Below, one piece after another: positions 1-5,397 of a stretch of DNA of 5,397 nucleotides. Position 1 is the first letter of the stretch. Every line of letters starts with the position of its first letter. Under the pieces are notes generated by a model that did not search any database, was not told where the DNA came from, and saw only the letters and a list, made by a program, of their open reading frames with translations. The stretch is from Chlamydiota bacterium (GTDB lineage: Bacteria; Chlamydiota; Chlamydiia; Chlamydiales; Criblamydiaceae). The DNA lies in NCBI GenBank assembly GCA_021772365.1, contig JAJFMC010000081.1, positions 1 to 5,397 on the forward strand, in the 5' to 3' direction. Position numbers and translations under genes: made by a program.

Positions 1-1
1 T

Positions 2-304
2 TTCGGCGCGTTTGTCGAGTTGGAGAATGGATTAGAGGGATTGATACACGTCACCGAACTATCCGATGAACCTTTCGGCAAAGTCGAAGACGTCGTCAAT
101 AAGGGTAGCGAAGTCACTGCTAAAGTCATCAAGTTAGATCCGGAGCACAAGAAAATTGCTTTATCTATCAAAGAGTACGAAATTGATGAAAACCAGTGCA
201 GTGCCGATGACATCGTCATTACCGATAGCAACCATCAAAGCAGTGATAATAATAAGGAAGAGTCGGAAGACTCTAAAGAAGAAAACACTGAAGAAGAGAG
301 CTAA
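2..304 (+). CDS. rpsA: 30S ribosomal protein S1, C-terminal fragment (5' end outside window)
   Basis: This open frame enters from the left edge and ends at TAA (302-304), giving the last 100 residues. S1 binds mRNA on the 30S subunit and helps recruit messages with weak Shine-Dalgarno sequences. Visible residues 1-58 form most of one S1 RNA-binding fold: FGAFVEL, then GLEGLIHVTELS, then GSEVTAKVIKLDPEHKKIAL and SIKEYE. It is followed by an acidic, Ser/Glu/Asn-rich tail of about 40 residues (SADDIVITDSN..., EESEDSKEENTEEES), as expected for the last repeat and tail of a multi-repeat S1. A methionine start at the TTG at position 20 is not credible, because the S1 fold already runs through it. 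Another S1-repeat protein could look like this, but the position directly upstream of nusA matches the chlamydial rpsA location I recall. The number of upstream repeats cannot be seen. Confidence 0.85.
   Translation, partial: FGAFVELENGLEGLIHVTELSDEPFGKVEDVVNKGSEVTAKVIKLDPEHKKIALSIKEYEIDENQCSADDIVITDSNHQSSDNNKEESEDSKEENTEEES
259..274 (+). other. Small hairpin with GGAA (GNRA-type) loop inside the 3' end of rpsA
   Basis: AGAGTC (259-264) and GACTCT (269-274) are perfect complements separated by GGAA, which fits the GNRA tetraloop consensus. It lies in the codons of the acidic S1 tail. A 6-bp stem can arise by chance, so any role in message stability is inference. Confidence 0.3.
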
Positions 305-315
305 TCCCTCTCTTC
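293..315 (+). other. Hairpin spanning the rpsA stop codon
   Basis: GAAGAGAG (293-300) pairs perfectly with CTCTCTTC (308-315) around a 7-base loop, CTAATCC, that contains the TAA stop. No T-run follows, so it is not a classical intrinsic terminator. It might protect the 3' end of the rpsA message or slow ribosomes at the stop. The purine-rich arm partly reflects the Glu/Lys-rich tail codons, so chance is possible. Confidence 0.35.
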
Positions 316-384
316 CACTGCTGACACTTTGGGTCGTTTATACAGGGACACCTTACCAACGCCCCCAGGTGTGTAATATCTTCC

Positions 385-416
385 ATTCACCCGCATCATT
401 CATGATGCGGGTGAAT
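385..416 (+). terminator. Strong 14-bp hairpin between rpsA and nusA; terminator-like but without a T-run
   Basis: ATTCACCCGCATCA (385-398) and TGATGCGGGTGAAT (403-416) are perfect reverse complements around the loop TTCA. The stem has 7 G-C pairs, so it should fold stably in RNA. It lies 80 bases past the rpsA stop and about 60 bases before the putative nusA promoter, which suits an rpsA 3'-end element. Downstream sequence is ATGTAAAGAAACG, with no U tract, and none lies beyond the other arm on the opposite strand. It could be a terminator lacking a U tract, an RNase barrier or processing site, an attenuator acting on read-through into nusA, or a protein-binding inverted repeat. The structure is seen directly; the role is inferred. 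Confidence 0.5.
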
Positions 417-474
417 ATGTAAAGAAACGAGATTTGAAAGAACCAATCTCACACTAAAAAAGACAATACAAGAG

Positions 475-503
475 TAGATAAATACTAACGTTTTGGATAT
501 TAT
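475..503 (+). promoter_or_regulatory. Putative sigma-70-type promoter for the nusA operon
   Basis: TAGATA (475-480) matches 4 of 6 bases of the TTGACA consensus. It is separated by 17 bases from TATTAT (498-503), which matches 5 of 6 bases of TATAAT. Transcription would start near 510, leaving a leader of about 24 bases that includes the nusA ribosome binding site. The surrounding stretch is AT-rich and lies after the 385-416 hairpin, a sensible place for a separate nusA promoter. No extended -10 TGN is present. Matches of this quality are common by chance in AT-rich DNA. Confidence 0.35.
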
Positions 504-520
504 CAAGACAGTCACAACAT

Positions 521-525
521 AGAGG
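521..525 (+). promoter_or_regulatory. Ribosome binding site of nusA
   Basis: AGAGG ends 8 bases before the ATG at 534, a normal Shine-Dalgarno spacing. It supports this ATG as the NusA start; the resulting protein begins with the expected NusA N-terminal helix. Confidence 0.7.
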
Positions 526-533
526 CAATACAT

Positions 534-1805
534 ATGAATAAAGATCTGATCGCTATTTTTGAGTATTTAGAGCGTGAAAAGGGAATCAAACGAGATGTCG
601 TCGTAAAAGCTATCGAAGAGTCCCTATGTGCAGCCGCTCAAAAAAGTGTTTCCGGAGCCTCAAACGTTACAGTCACCATCAACTCCAAAACAGGAAATAT
701 CGATGTACTTTGCGAAAAAGAAATCGTCGATGAAGTAGAAGTTCCTGCACAAGAAATATCTATTGAAACCGCCCGTGAAATTGACCCAGACTGTCAGATT
801 GGTCAGTTCATCGACATCATAGTCACCCCTAAAGATTTTGGACGTATAGCAGCGCAGAAAGCAAAACAGATTATCACCAGAAAATTACGAAGTGCTGAAC
901 GTGACGTCATCTACGAAGAATATCGACACCGTATTAATGAGCTTGTATCCGGAACGGTGAAACGTTTCGTGAAGGGATCTAATCTGATCGTTGACCTAGG
1001 AAAAGTAGAAGCGATAATGCCTAAAAGAGAATATCCTAAAATTGAACGTTATAACGTCGGCGACCGTGTTTACGCTCTTCTTCTTGCTGTTAATGACACA
1101 GAGAATGGTGGTGCCGAAGTCGTTCTTTCACGCAGTAGCCCAGAGTTTGTTAGGCAGCTCGTTATGCAGGAGGTACCCGAAATTTCTGATGGGATTGTCA
1201 CTATCGAGAAACTCGTGAGAGAACCTGGATATCGTACTAAAATATGTGTTAACTCATCAGATTCAAAAGTCGATCCTGTTGGAGCATGCGTCGGCATGCG
1301 CGGTCTTCGTGTCAAAAATGTCGTGAGAGAGCTCCACAACGAAAAAATTGATATCATCCCCCACTCAGAAGACTCATTAAACCTTCTTCAGAACGCGCTT
1401 TCTCCTATTGAAATCAGAAAATTTAATATTTCCGAAGATGACAATACCATTTCCATCGTCATCGATGACGATGATTTCGCTGCCGTTATCGGCAAAAAAG
1501 GAATGAATGCACGTCTGAATAGTCAGCTACTTGGCTATGCCCTTGAAGTGCAAAGAATCCGTGATTACAAACTACAAATGACTCTTCAGCGTAGTGAACT
1601 TGCAGAATCTGATGATCCAACTCTCGATGAACCTCTGAAGGAAATTGACGGGATCAACAAACTCATTTTCGAACACATGGCTGACAAGTATAACACCACT
1701 AGGGAACTCTTGAAATCTACACCAGAAGAAATTGCAGAAATCCCAGGAATAAGCCTAGATATGGCCGATTTTATTTTAGAGCAAATCCGAAAACAGAGGA
1801 CTTAA
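534..1805 (+). CDS. nusA: Transcription termination/antitermination factor NusA
   Basis: NusA binds RNA polymerase and nascent RNA, and modulates pausing, intrinsic and Rho-dependent termination, and antitermination. The 423-residue protein has the full domain order. The N-terminal RNA polymerase-binding domain (about 1-125) includes the family segment FGRIAAQKAKQIITRKLR near 102-119. An S1 domain follows at about 136-201 (GTVKRF...VDLGKVEAIMPKREY). KH1 spans about 235-285 (DPVGACVGMRGLRV at 247-260), and KH2 about 305-350 (GKKGMNARLNSQLLGYALEV at 320-339). A C-terminal helical segment (about 365-421, ending in a helix-hairpin-helix-like EIPGISLDMADFILEQI) resembles a single copy of the extra C-terminal repeats of E. 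coli NusA and makes it longer than the short Bacillus form. KH1 is slightly divergent: IIPHSED occurs where family members usually have a Trp. The ATG has a good ribosome binding site. The gene ends 4 bases before infB, so the two are co-transcribed and probably translationally coupled. Confidence 0.97.
   Translation: MNKDLIAIFEYLEREKGIKRDVVVKAIEESLCAAAQKSVSGASNVTVTINSKTGNIDVLCEKEIVDEVEVPAQEISIETAREIDPDCQIGQFIDIIVTPKDFGRIAAQKAKQIITRKLRSAERDVIYEEYRHRINELVSGTVKRFVKGSNLIVDLGKVEAIMPKREYPKIERYNVGDRVYALLLAVNDTENGGAEVVLSRSSPEFVRQLVMQEVPEISDGIVTIEKLVREPGYRTKICVNSSDSKVDPVGACVGMRGLRVKNVVRELHNEKIDIIPHSEDSLNLLQNALSPIEIRKFNISEDDNTISIVIDDDDFAAVIGKKGMNARLNSQLLGYALEVQRIRDYKLQMTLQRSELAESDDPTLDEPLKEIDGINKLIFEHMADKYNTTRELLKSTPEEIAEIPGISLDMADFILEQIRKQRT
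1454..1473. repeat. Perfect 20-bp palindrome inside nusA (KH2 region)
   Basis: CATCGTCATC (1454-1463) is followed directly by its reverse complement GATGACGATG (1464-1473). In RNA it could form an 8-bp stem with a TCGA loop. It encodes the Ile-Val-Ile-Asp-Asp-Asp strand leading into KH2, where GAT/GAC codons opposite ATC/GTC codons favour symmetry. A protein or RNA role is possible but codon coincidence is the simpler explanation. Confidence 0.5.
1795..1800 (+). promoter_or_regulatory. Ribosome binding site of infB, inside the nusA 3' end
   Basis: AGAGGA ends 9 bases before TTG at 1810 and overlaps the last NusA codons. It decides the infB start: no ATG or GTG lies in the infB frame between the upstream in-frame stop (TAG at 1777-1779) and this point. 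Confidence 0.7.
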
Positions 1806-1809
1806 TATT

Positions 1810-4497
1810 TTGGCAAAAAACTTAAAATTAAACATCAAAAACTCACAAATCGCTAAAGCTCTAAATCTTGACGATGTTAAAGGCAAACTCGCGCAAAAAA
1901 AGGCAGGCGCGAAAGCTAGTGATGAGAAAAAAGATAAAAAGCCTACCAAAGCAAAAACCAGCCCTGAGGCCCATAAATCCAAGCCTGCAGAGGAGTCAAA
2001 AGGTTCCATAGAGGAAGTCAAAGAAGAGACTCCTCGTATGAAAGCACGCTCGAAATCTGTATTTGCCGAACCTGAATATAAAGAGGAAGAGCAGGTAAAG
2101 GAAGAAGATAAGGTAACCGAAGAACCCACAGTAACCGACGTTACTGAGGAAGTTACCGAGGTACATGGTGCTGAAGAGAATCCGCAACCTACGTTCGAGG
2201 AACCTCAACCAACTTTTGAAGAACCTTCCACTGAAGAGCAAAAGGAAGATTCCGAAGATAAAGCGGAACCCCAACTTACTTTCGAAGAAAAATCCCAACC
2301 AAAGCCCAAGGCAATAGAAACACCAAAAGAGGCTGCCACGAAAGAAGAACCTCCTAAAGAGAAACCTGTCAAGCTTGGCCCCACGGGAAGACACATCAAC
2401 GATATTCTACCTCCCAAACCGAAAAAGATACCAGAACCTGCAAAATCGGGAAGTAACCCACCACCTAAAGACGCCAAAGGAAAAGTTCAAACTTCAGCAG
2501 CGACCACAAAAAGCAAGCAGTCTGACAGTATTGCCCCAAAAAAACCCGACCACAAATCAGGAAAATTCAAAGAATTTCGCGACGTCAAACCAATGCGCCG
2601 CCAGCAAGAGTCACGTTTCGATGCACGCGACAAACATGGGCTACGTGCAGGAGACGAAGGTCAGCGCTGGCGTAAAAAACGTTCCAAGCTGCAAAAAATC
2701 CAAGAAGAAATCATCACCATTAGACCGTCGAGCCTTCATATCCGTCTACCGATAAGTATCAAAGACCTCGCTTCTGAAATGAAGCTCAAGGCCTCGCAGC
2801 TGATTGAAAAGCTTTTCTTACAAGGAGCGATCTATACGTTAAACGACTCGCTAGATGATGAAACGACCATACAGCTATTGGGTCATGAATTCGACTGTAA
2901 TATCACGATCGACACCTCTGAAGAAGAACGTATTCGCATTACAGACAAGACTATCAAAGAAGAGATTGATGAGTACGATCCTGCCCAAATTGTGCCACGT
3001 GCTCCTGTTGCAGCATTTATGGGTCACGTTGACCACGGAAAAACTAGCCTCATCGATGCCATTAGAAAAAGTAACCGTGTTGCTGGAGAAGCCGGTGCCA
3101 TCACACAACATATCGGTGCATTTAAATGCCACACGTCCATTGGCGATATTGCTATTCTTGACACTCCTGGCCACGAAGCCTTCTCGGAAATGCGTGCTCG
3201 TGGTGCCGATGTCACAGATATCGTCGTCCTTGTCGTTGCCGGTGATGAAGGTCTAATGCCACAAACTGACGAAGCGATTCAGCATGCCAAAGCTGCAGGT
3301 GTGACGATCATCGTAGCTATTAACAAAAGTGATAAACCGGGCTTCGACCAAGAGAAGGTGTATCGTCAGCTTGCTGACCATGAACTCCTACCCGAATCAT
3401 GGGGTGGACAAACCATCACGGTCAACTGTTCTGCTGTATCCGGCGATGGAGTAACTGAACTTCTCGAAATGTTAGCACTTCAAGCAGAGGTTCTCGAACT
3501 AAGAGCTAACCCAGCCGCACGTGCTCGTGGTGCAGTTCTTGAATCCGAAATGCATAAAGGAATGGGAGCGACTACAACGGTACTCGTACAGAACGGAACG
3601 CTACAGCACGGTGACGCCATTGTATTTGACGAATACTGGGGTCGTGTCAAGACCTTGCGTGACGAACATGGTAAGAATATCAAATCAGCTGGTCCTTCCA
3701 CACCTGTAGAAATTACCGGGTTATCAGGATTACCTTCAGCAGGTCAAGAATTTATCGTAGTGTCTAGTGAGAGAGAAGCTCGTGAAATTGCAGGTGCCAG
3801 AGCAGAAAAGATCCATACACAACAACAACAGCGTCGTCCTGTATCTATTGAAAGTCTCATGACTGACTCAGCGGAGTCCGCTACAAAGAAAGTGCTTAAT
3901 GTCATCTTACGTGCAGACGTGCAGGGATCTTTGGAGGCACTAAAAGTGGCATTGATGAAGATCGATTCAGATAAAGTAGATCTCAACATCATCTTCAACG
4001 CTGTTGGTGAAATTTCCGAATCTGACGTCCAGCTCGCTGCAGCATCTAAAGCTGTGATTATTGGATTCCACACGCAAGTCGAGAGTCATGCTGAGCCGTT
4101 GATCAAGCAATATGGAGTGAAGATAAAACTTCACGATATTATCTACCACGCTATCGACTCCACCAAGGAGATGATGGAAGGGACTCTTGACCGTCTTGCT
4201 AAAGAAGTGGACAGAGGGTCTGCAGAAGTCAAAGCAACGTTCAAATCCTCACAACATGGTATTATTGCCGGTTGCCTCGTGACTGATGGAACAATTAGTC
4301 GCAACTACCATATTCGCATCATTCGTGATGGTGAGAAGGTTTGGATAGGTCCGATAAACTCTCTTAAACGTCATAAAGACGATGTGAAAGATGTATCGAA
4401 AGGATTCGAATGCGGTATCCTTATCAACACTAATGATATCCTAGAAGGCGATATCATTGAGGCGTACGAAGTCACTTACATAAAACAAGAACTATAA
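1810..4497 (+). CDS. infB: Translation initiation factor IF-2
   Basis: IF2 is the GTPase that brings formyl-methionyl initiator tRNA to the 30S subunit and promotes 50S joining. The 895-residue protein opens with about 300 charged, low-complexity residues rich in Lys, Glu and Pro, then an IF2_N helical domain (about 310-365). The GTPase domain follows: G1 GHVDHGKTS (405-413), switch I GAITQHIGAF (429-438), DTPGH (451-455) with the catalytic-type His455, G4 NKSD (505-508) and G5-like SAVSGDG (541-547). Domain II (about 566-660), domain III (about 690-790) and the C-terminal tRNA-binding domain (about 805-895, with ECGI at 867-870 and EGDIIEAY at 879-886) are complete. The start is TTG with AGAGGA upstream; the preceding in-frame codon is ATT, also a possible rare start. 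The N-terminal KNLKLNIKNSQ resembles chlamydial IF2 as I recall it. The gene sits 4 bases after nusA and 10 before rbfA. Confidence 0.97.
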   Translation: MAKNLKLNIKNSQIAKALNLDDVKGKLAQKKAGAKASDEKKDKKPTKAKTSPEAHKSKPAEESKGSIEEVKEETPRMKARSKSVFAEPEYKEEEQVKEEDKVTEEPTVTDVTEEVTEVHGAEENPQPTFEEPQPTFEEPSTEEQKEDSEDKAEPQLTFEEKSQPKPKAIETPKEAATKEEPPKEKPVKLGPTGRHINDILPPKPKKIPEPAKSGSNPPPKDAKGKVQTSAATTKSKQSDSIAPKKPDHKSGKFKEFRDVKPMRRQQESRFDARDKHGLRAGDEGQRWRKKRSKLQKIQEEIITIRPSSLHIRLPISIKDLASEMKLKASQLIEKLFLQGAIYTLNDSLDDETTIQLLGHEFDCNITIDTSEEERIRITDKTIKEEIDEYDPAQIVPRAPVAAFMGHVDHGKTSLIDAIRKSNRVAGEAGAITQHIGAFKCHTSIGDIAILDTPGHEAFSEMRARGADVTDIVVLVVAGDEGLMPQTDEAIQHAKAAGVTIIVAINKSDKPGFDQEKVYRQLADHELLPESWGGQTITVNCSAVSGDGVTELLEMLALQAEVLELRANPAARARGAVLESEMHKGMGATTTVLVQNGTLQHGDAIVFDEYWGRVKTLRDEHGKNIKSAGPSTPVEITGLSGLPSAGQEFIVVSSEREAREIAGARAEKIHTQQQQRRPVSIESLMTDSAESATKKVLNVILRADVQGSLEALKVALMKIDSDKVDLNIIFNAVGEISESDVQLAAASKAVIIGFHTQVESHAEPLIKQYGVKIKLHDIIYHAIDSTKEMMEGTLDRLAKEVDRGSAEVKATFKSSQHGIIAGCLVTDGTISRNYHIRIIRDGEKVWIGPINSLKRHKDDVKDVSKGFECGILINTNDILEGDIIEAYEVTYIKQEL
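2022..2040 (+). promoter_or_regulatory. Possible internal translation start in infB (Met77)
   Basis: AGAAGAG (2022-2028) lies 9 bases before an in-frame ATG (2038-2040), which would give an 819-residue IF2 without the first 76 residues. Shorter IF2 isoforms from internal starts are established in E. coli. The site lies in Glu/Lys-rich codons that naturally produce purine runs, so this is a weak inference. Confidence 0.2.
2182..2289 (+). repeat. Heptad peptide repeat PQPTFEE in the IF2 N-terminal extension
   Basis: PQPTFEE occurs twice in tandem (IF2 residues 125-131 and 132-138; DNA 2182-2223). A third copy, PQLTFEE, is at residues 154-160 (2269-2289). The DNA copies differ at several third positions (for example CCGCAACCTACG against CCTCAACCAACT), so the peptide is better conserved than the DNA. 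This suggests an older duplication kept at protein level, or independent low-complexity growth. Confidence 0.75.
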
Positions 4498-4507
4498 TTA
4501 AAAATAT
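4498..4507 (+). promoter_or_regulatory. AT-only spacer before rbfA, with no Shine-Dalgarno sequence
   Basis: The ten bases between the infB stop and the rbfA ATG are all A or T, and the preceding infB codons contain no GGAGG-like stretch at suitable spacing. Initiation probably relies on translational coupling to infB or on S1 binding to the AU-rich leader. The absence of the motif is seen; the mechanism is inferred. Confidence 0.5.
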
Positions 4508-4882
4508 ATGAAAAGAACAGATAGATTAAACTCTTTATTAAAAGAGGTGATTACTGAAGTCATCCGCAAAGATGTGAAAAATCCCCTCGTATGCGAATTA
4601 ACCACTGTTGCTCGTGTTGATATTAGCAAGGATTTACGACATGCTAAGGTACACGTAAGCATTATTGGGACTGATGAGCAAAAAAAGGAAACACTTTCCG
4701 CTTTGGAATCAGCAGCAGGATTTATCGCTGTGAAATCGTCAAAAAAAGTGGTAATGCGTCATTTTCCTGAACTTACCTTCCGTCTAGATGACAGTGTGGA
4801 GAAGTACATCAAAATCCAGGAACTTTTGACGGAAATCAAAGAAGAGAAAAACACACGAAAACCAGAAGAGACTCAAGGATGA
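4508..4882 (+). CDS. rbfA: Ribosome-binding factor A (30S maturation factor)
   Basis: RbfA binds the immature 30S subunit and assists late 16S rRNA maturation, including the 5' end, and supports growth in the cold in E. coli. The 124-residue product has the family's usual size and KH-like layout. It begins with the helix KRTDRLNSLLKEVITEVIR (2-20) and VKNP (23-26). The strand pair TTVARVDISKDLRHAKVHVS follows (32-51). The helix ESAAGFI (67-73) carries the A-x-G kink typical of RbfA, and the closing strand is RHFPELTFRLDDSVEK (84-99). A charged Lys/Glu-rich tail ends the protein. The ATG is the only sensible start because the family N-terminus begins right there, although no Shine-Dalgarno sequence precedes it. 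Its TGA stop overlaps the truB start in ATGA (4879-4882), which indicates coupled translation. Confidence 0.95.
   Translation: MKRTDRLNSLLKEVITEVIRKDVKNPLVCELTTVARVDISKDLRHAKVHVSIIGTDEQKKETLSALESAAGFIAVKSSKKVVMRHFPELTFRLDDSVEKYIKIQELLTEIKEEKNTRKPEETQG
4865..4870 (+). promoter_or_regulatory. Ribosome binding site of truB, inside the rbfA 3' end
   Basis: GAAGAG ends 8 bases before the truB ATG at 4879. A second purine group, AAGG, lies immediately before the ATG but is too close to act. Together with the ATGA overlap this fixes the start. Confidence 0.5.
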
Positions 4883-5397
4883 GCCAGCAACCATCATCAG
4901 AAGGAATCCTTCTAGTCAATAAACCCGTGGGCAAGACAGCGTTTAGTTTAGTTGGCCGACTTCGAAAGCTACTAAACGTCAGGAAAATAGGACATGCAGG
5001 CACTCTTGACCCTTTTGCTACAGGTGTCATGGTAATGCTGATTGGTAGAAAGTACACTAAGCTTTCTGATACGTTCCTGAATGAGGATAAAGAGTATGTC
5101 GCTGAACTCCGTCTTGGAGTTGCTACAGACACTTTTGACACAGAAGGAAAAGTGACGTCGGAGTCTGATTATGTCCCTTCGATGGAAGAAATCGAAGAGG
5201 CCATCTCCAAATTTCAAGGTGATATTGAGCAGATTCCTCCGATGTTTTCAGCCAAAAAAGTTGACGGAAAAAAGCTGTATGAACTAGCTAGGAAGGGTCA
5301 AACTGTAGAAAGAAAACCTGTAAAGCTCTTTGTAGAAACGCATCTCATGCGTTATGAATATCCGGTTCTGAGTATACACGTTACCTGTAGTAAGGGA
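4879..5397 (+). CDS. truB: tRNA pseudouridine(55) synthase TruB, N-terminal part (3' end outside window)
   Basis: TruB converts U55 in the T-loop of nearly all tRNAs to pseudouridine and also acts as a tRNA chaperone. The frame is open from ATG 4879 to the right edge, giving 173 residues with no stop. Family motifs appear in order: GILLVNKPVGKTAF (residues 9-22); GHAGTLDPFATGVM (38-51) with the catalytic Asp44; KEYVAELRLGVATDTFD (71-87) with the conserved active-site Tyr73; and IPPMFSAKKVDGKKLYELAR (119-138). The window stops at VTCSKG, exactly where the family motif CSKGTYIR continues, so the gene is cut by the window edge and not truncated. Bacterial TruB proteins are usually about 240-310 residues, so roughly 70-140 residues are missing. 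The start overlaps the rbfA stop, as expected for the conserved rbfA-truB pair. Confidence 0.95.
   Translation, partial: MSQQPSSEGILLVNKPVGKTAFSLVGRLRKLLNVRKIGHAGTLDPFATGVMVMLIGRKYTKLSDTFLNEDKEYVAELRLGVATDTFDTEGKVTSESDYVPSMEEIEEAISKFQGDIEQIPPMFSAKKVDGKKLYELARKGQTVERKPVKLFVETHLMRYEYPVLSIHVTCSKG

Noticed and set aside
156..422. Plus-strand open frame running from rpsA into the intergenic gap
   Set aside because: Most of it is the +1 frame of the acidic S1 tail, giving an artificial Lys-rich peptide, and it ends in the hairpin. No ribosome binding site or homology is recognisable.
434..460. Alternative promoter TTGAAA (434-439) with TAAAAA (455-460)
   Set aside because: The -35 is good but the spacer is only 15 bases and the -10 is poor. 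The 475-503 pair is a better match.
1284..1300. GCATGC repeated 4 bases apart inside nusA
   Set aside because: It encodes the conserved ACVGMR of KH1, and each copy is a self-palindromic hexamer, so coding constraint explains it.
1776..2477. Overlapping minus-strand open frames (1776-2129, 1996-2394, 2205-2477)
   Set aside because: They lie opposite the Lys/Glu-rich IF2 extension, where few antisense stops occur. Their products are Phe/Leu/Ser-rich mirror translations with no domain and no convincing start signal.
2375..3256. Plus-strand alternate-frame open frames inside infB (2375-2755, 2855-3256)
   Set aside because: They sit within a complete, motif-rich IF2 frame and show no family resemblance. 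There is no sign that infB is frameshifted.
4836..5217. Minus-strand open frames opposite rbfA and truB
   Set aside because: The plus strand carries TruB with all expected motifs in order; the reverse frames are shadows.
1..5397. A novel defence, mobile or biosynthetic system
   Set aside because: Nearly every base is accounted for by five conserved housekeeping genes in a known order. No transposase, integrase, toxin-antitoxin pair, array or unknown gene is present.

Overview
The window is an ordinary but well-defined housekeeping block for translation and transcription machinery, all on the + strand: 3' end of rpsA (ribosomal protein S1), then nusA, infB (IF2), rbfA and the 5' part of truB. 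Both edges cut genes: rpsA lacks its start and truB lacks its end. No mobile element, tRNA, rRNA, CRISPR array or accessory system is visible, and I find no previously undescribed system here.

Organism: the order rpsA-nusA-infB-rbfA-truB, with S1 where most bacteria have rimP and without ylxR/ylxQ between nusA and infB, matches the order I recall for Chlamydiae. The IF2 N-terminus (KNLKLNIKNSQ...) also resembles the start I remember for Chlamydia IF2. Base composition is moderate (roughly 40-45% G+C by eye). A chlamydial relative, possibly an environmental or Chlamydia-like lineage, is the best guess; the species cannot be fixed from this sequence.

Layout: positions 2-304 encode the last S1 repeat and acidic tail of S1. 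The 229-base gap that follows (305-533) is the only sizeable non-coding stretch. It holds a perfect 14-bp hairpin (385-416), a plausible but weak sigma-70-type promoter (475-503) and the nusA ribosome binding site. From nusA onward the genes are packed tightly: 4 bases between nusA and infB, 10 between infB and rbfA, and an ATGA overlap between rbfA and truB. This fits one nusA-infB-rbfA-truB transcript, with rpsA upstream either reading through or partly separated by the hairpin.

How the genes work together: S1 and IF2 act in 30S initiation, RbfA in 30S maturation, TruB makes pseudouridine 55 in tRNA, and NusA controls RNA polymerase pausing, termination and antitermination. The points most worth a second look are regulatory. 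They are the hairpins around the rpsA 3' end, the forced non-AUG start of infB, the AT-only spacer before rbfA with no Shine-Dalgarno sequence, and the long charged N-terminal extension of IF2 with its small heptad repeats.
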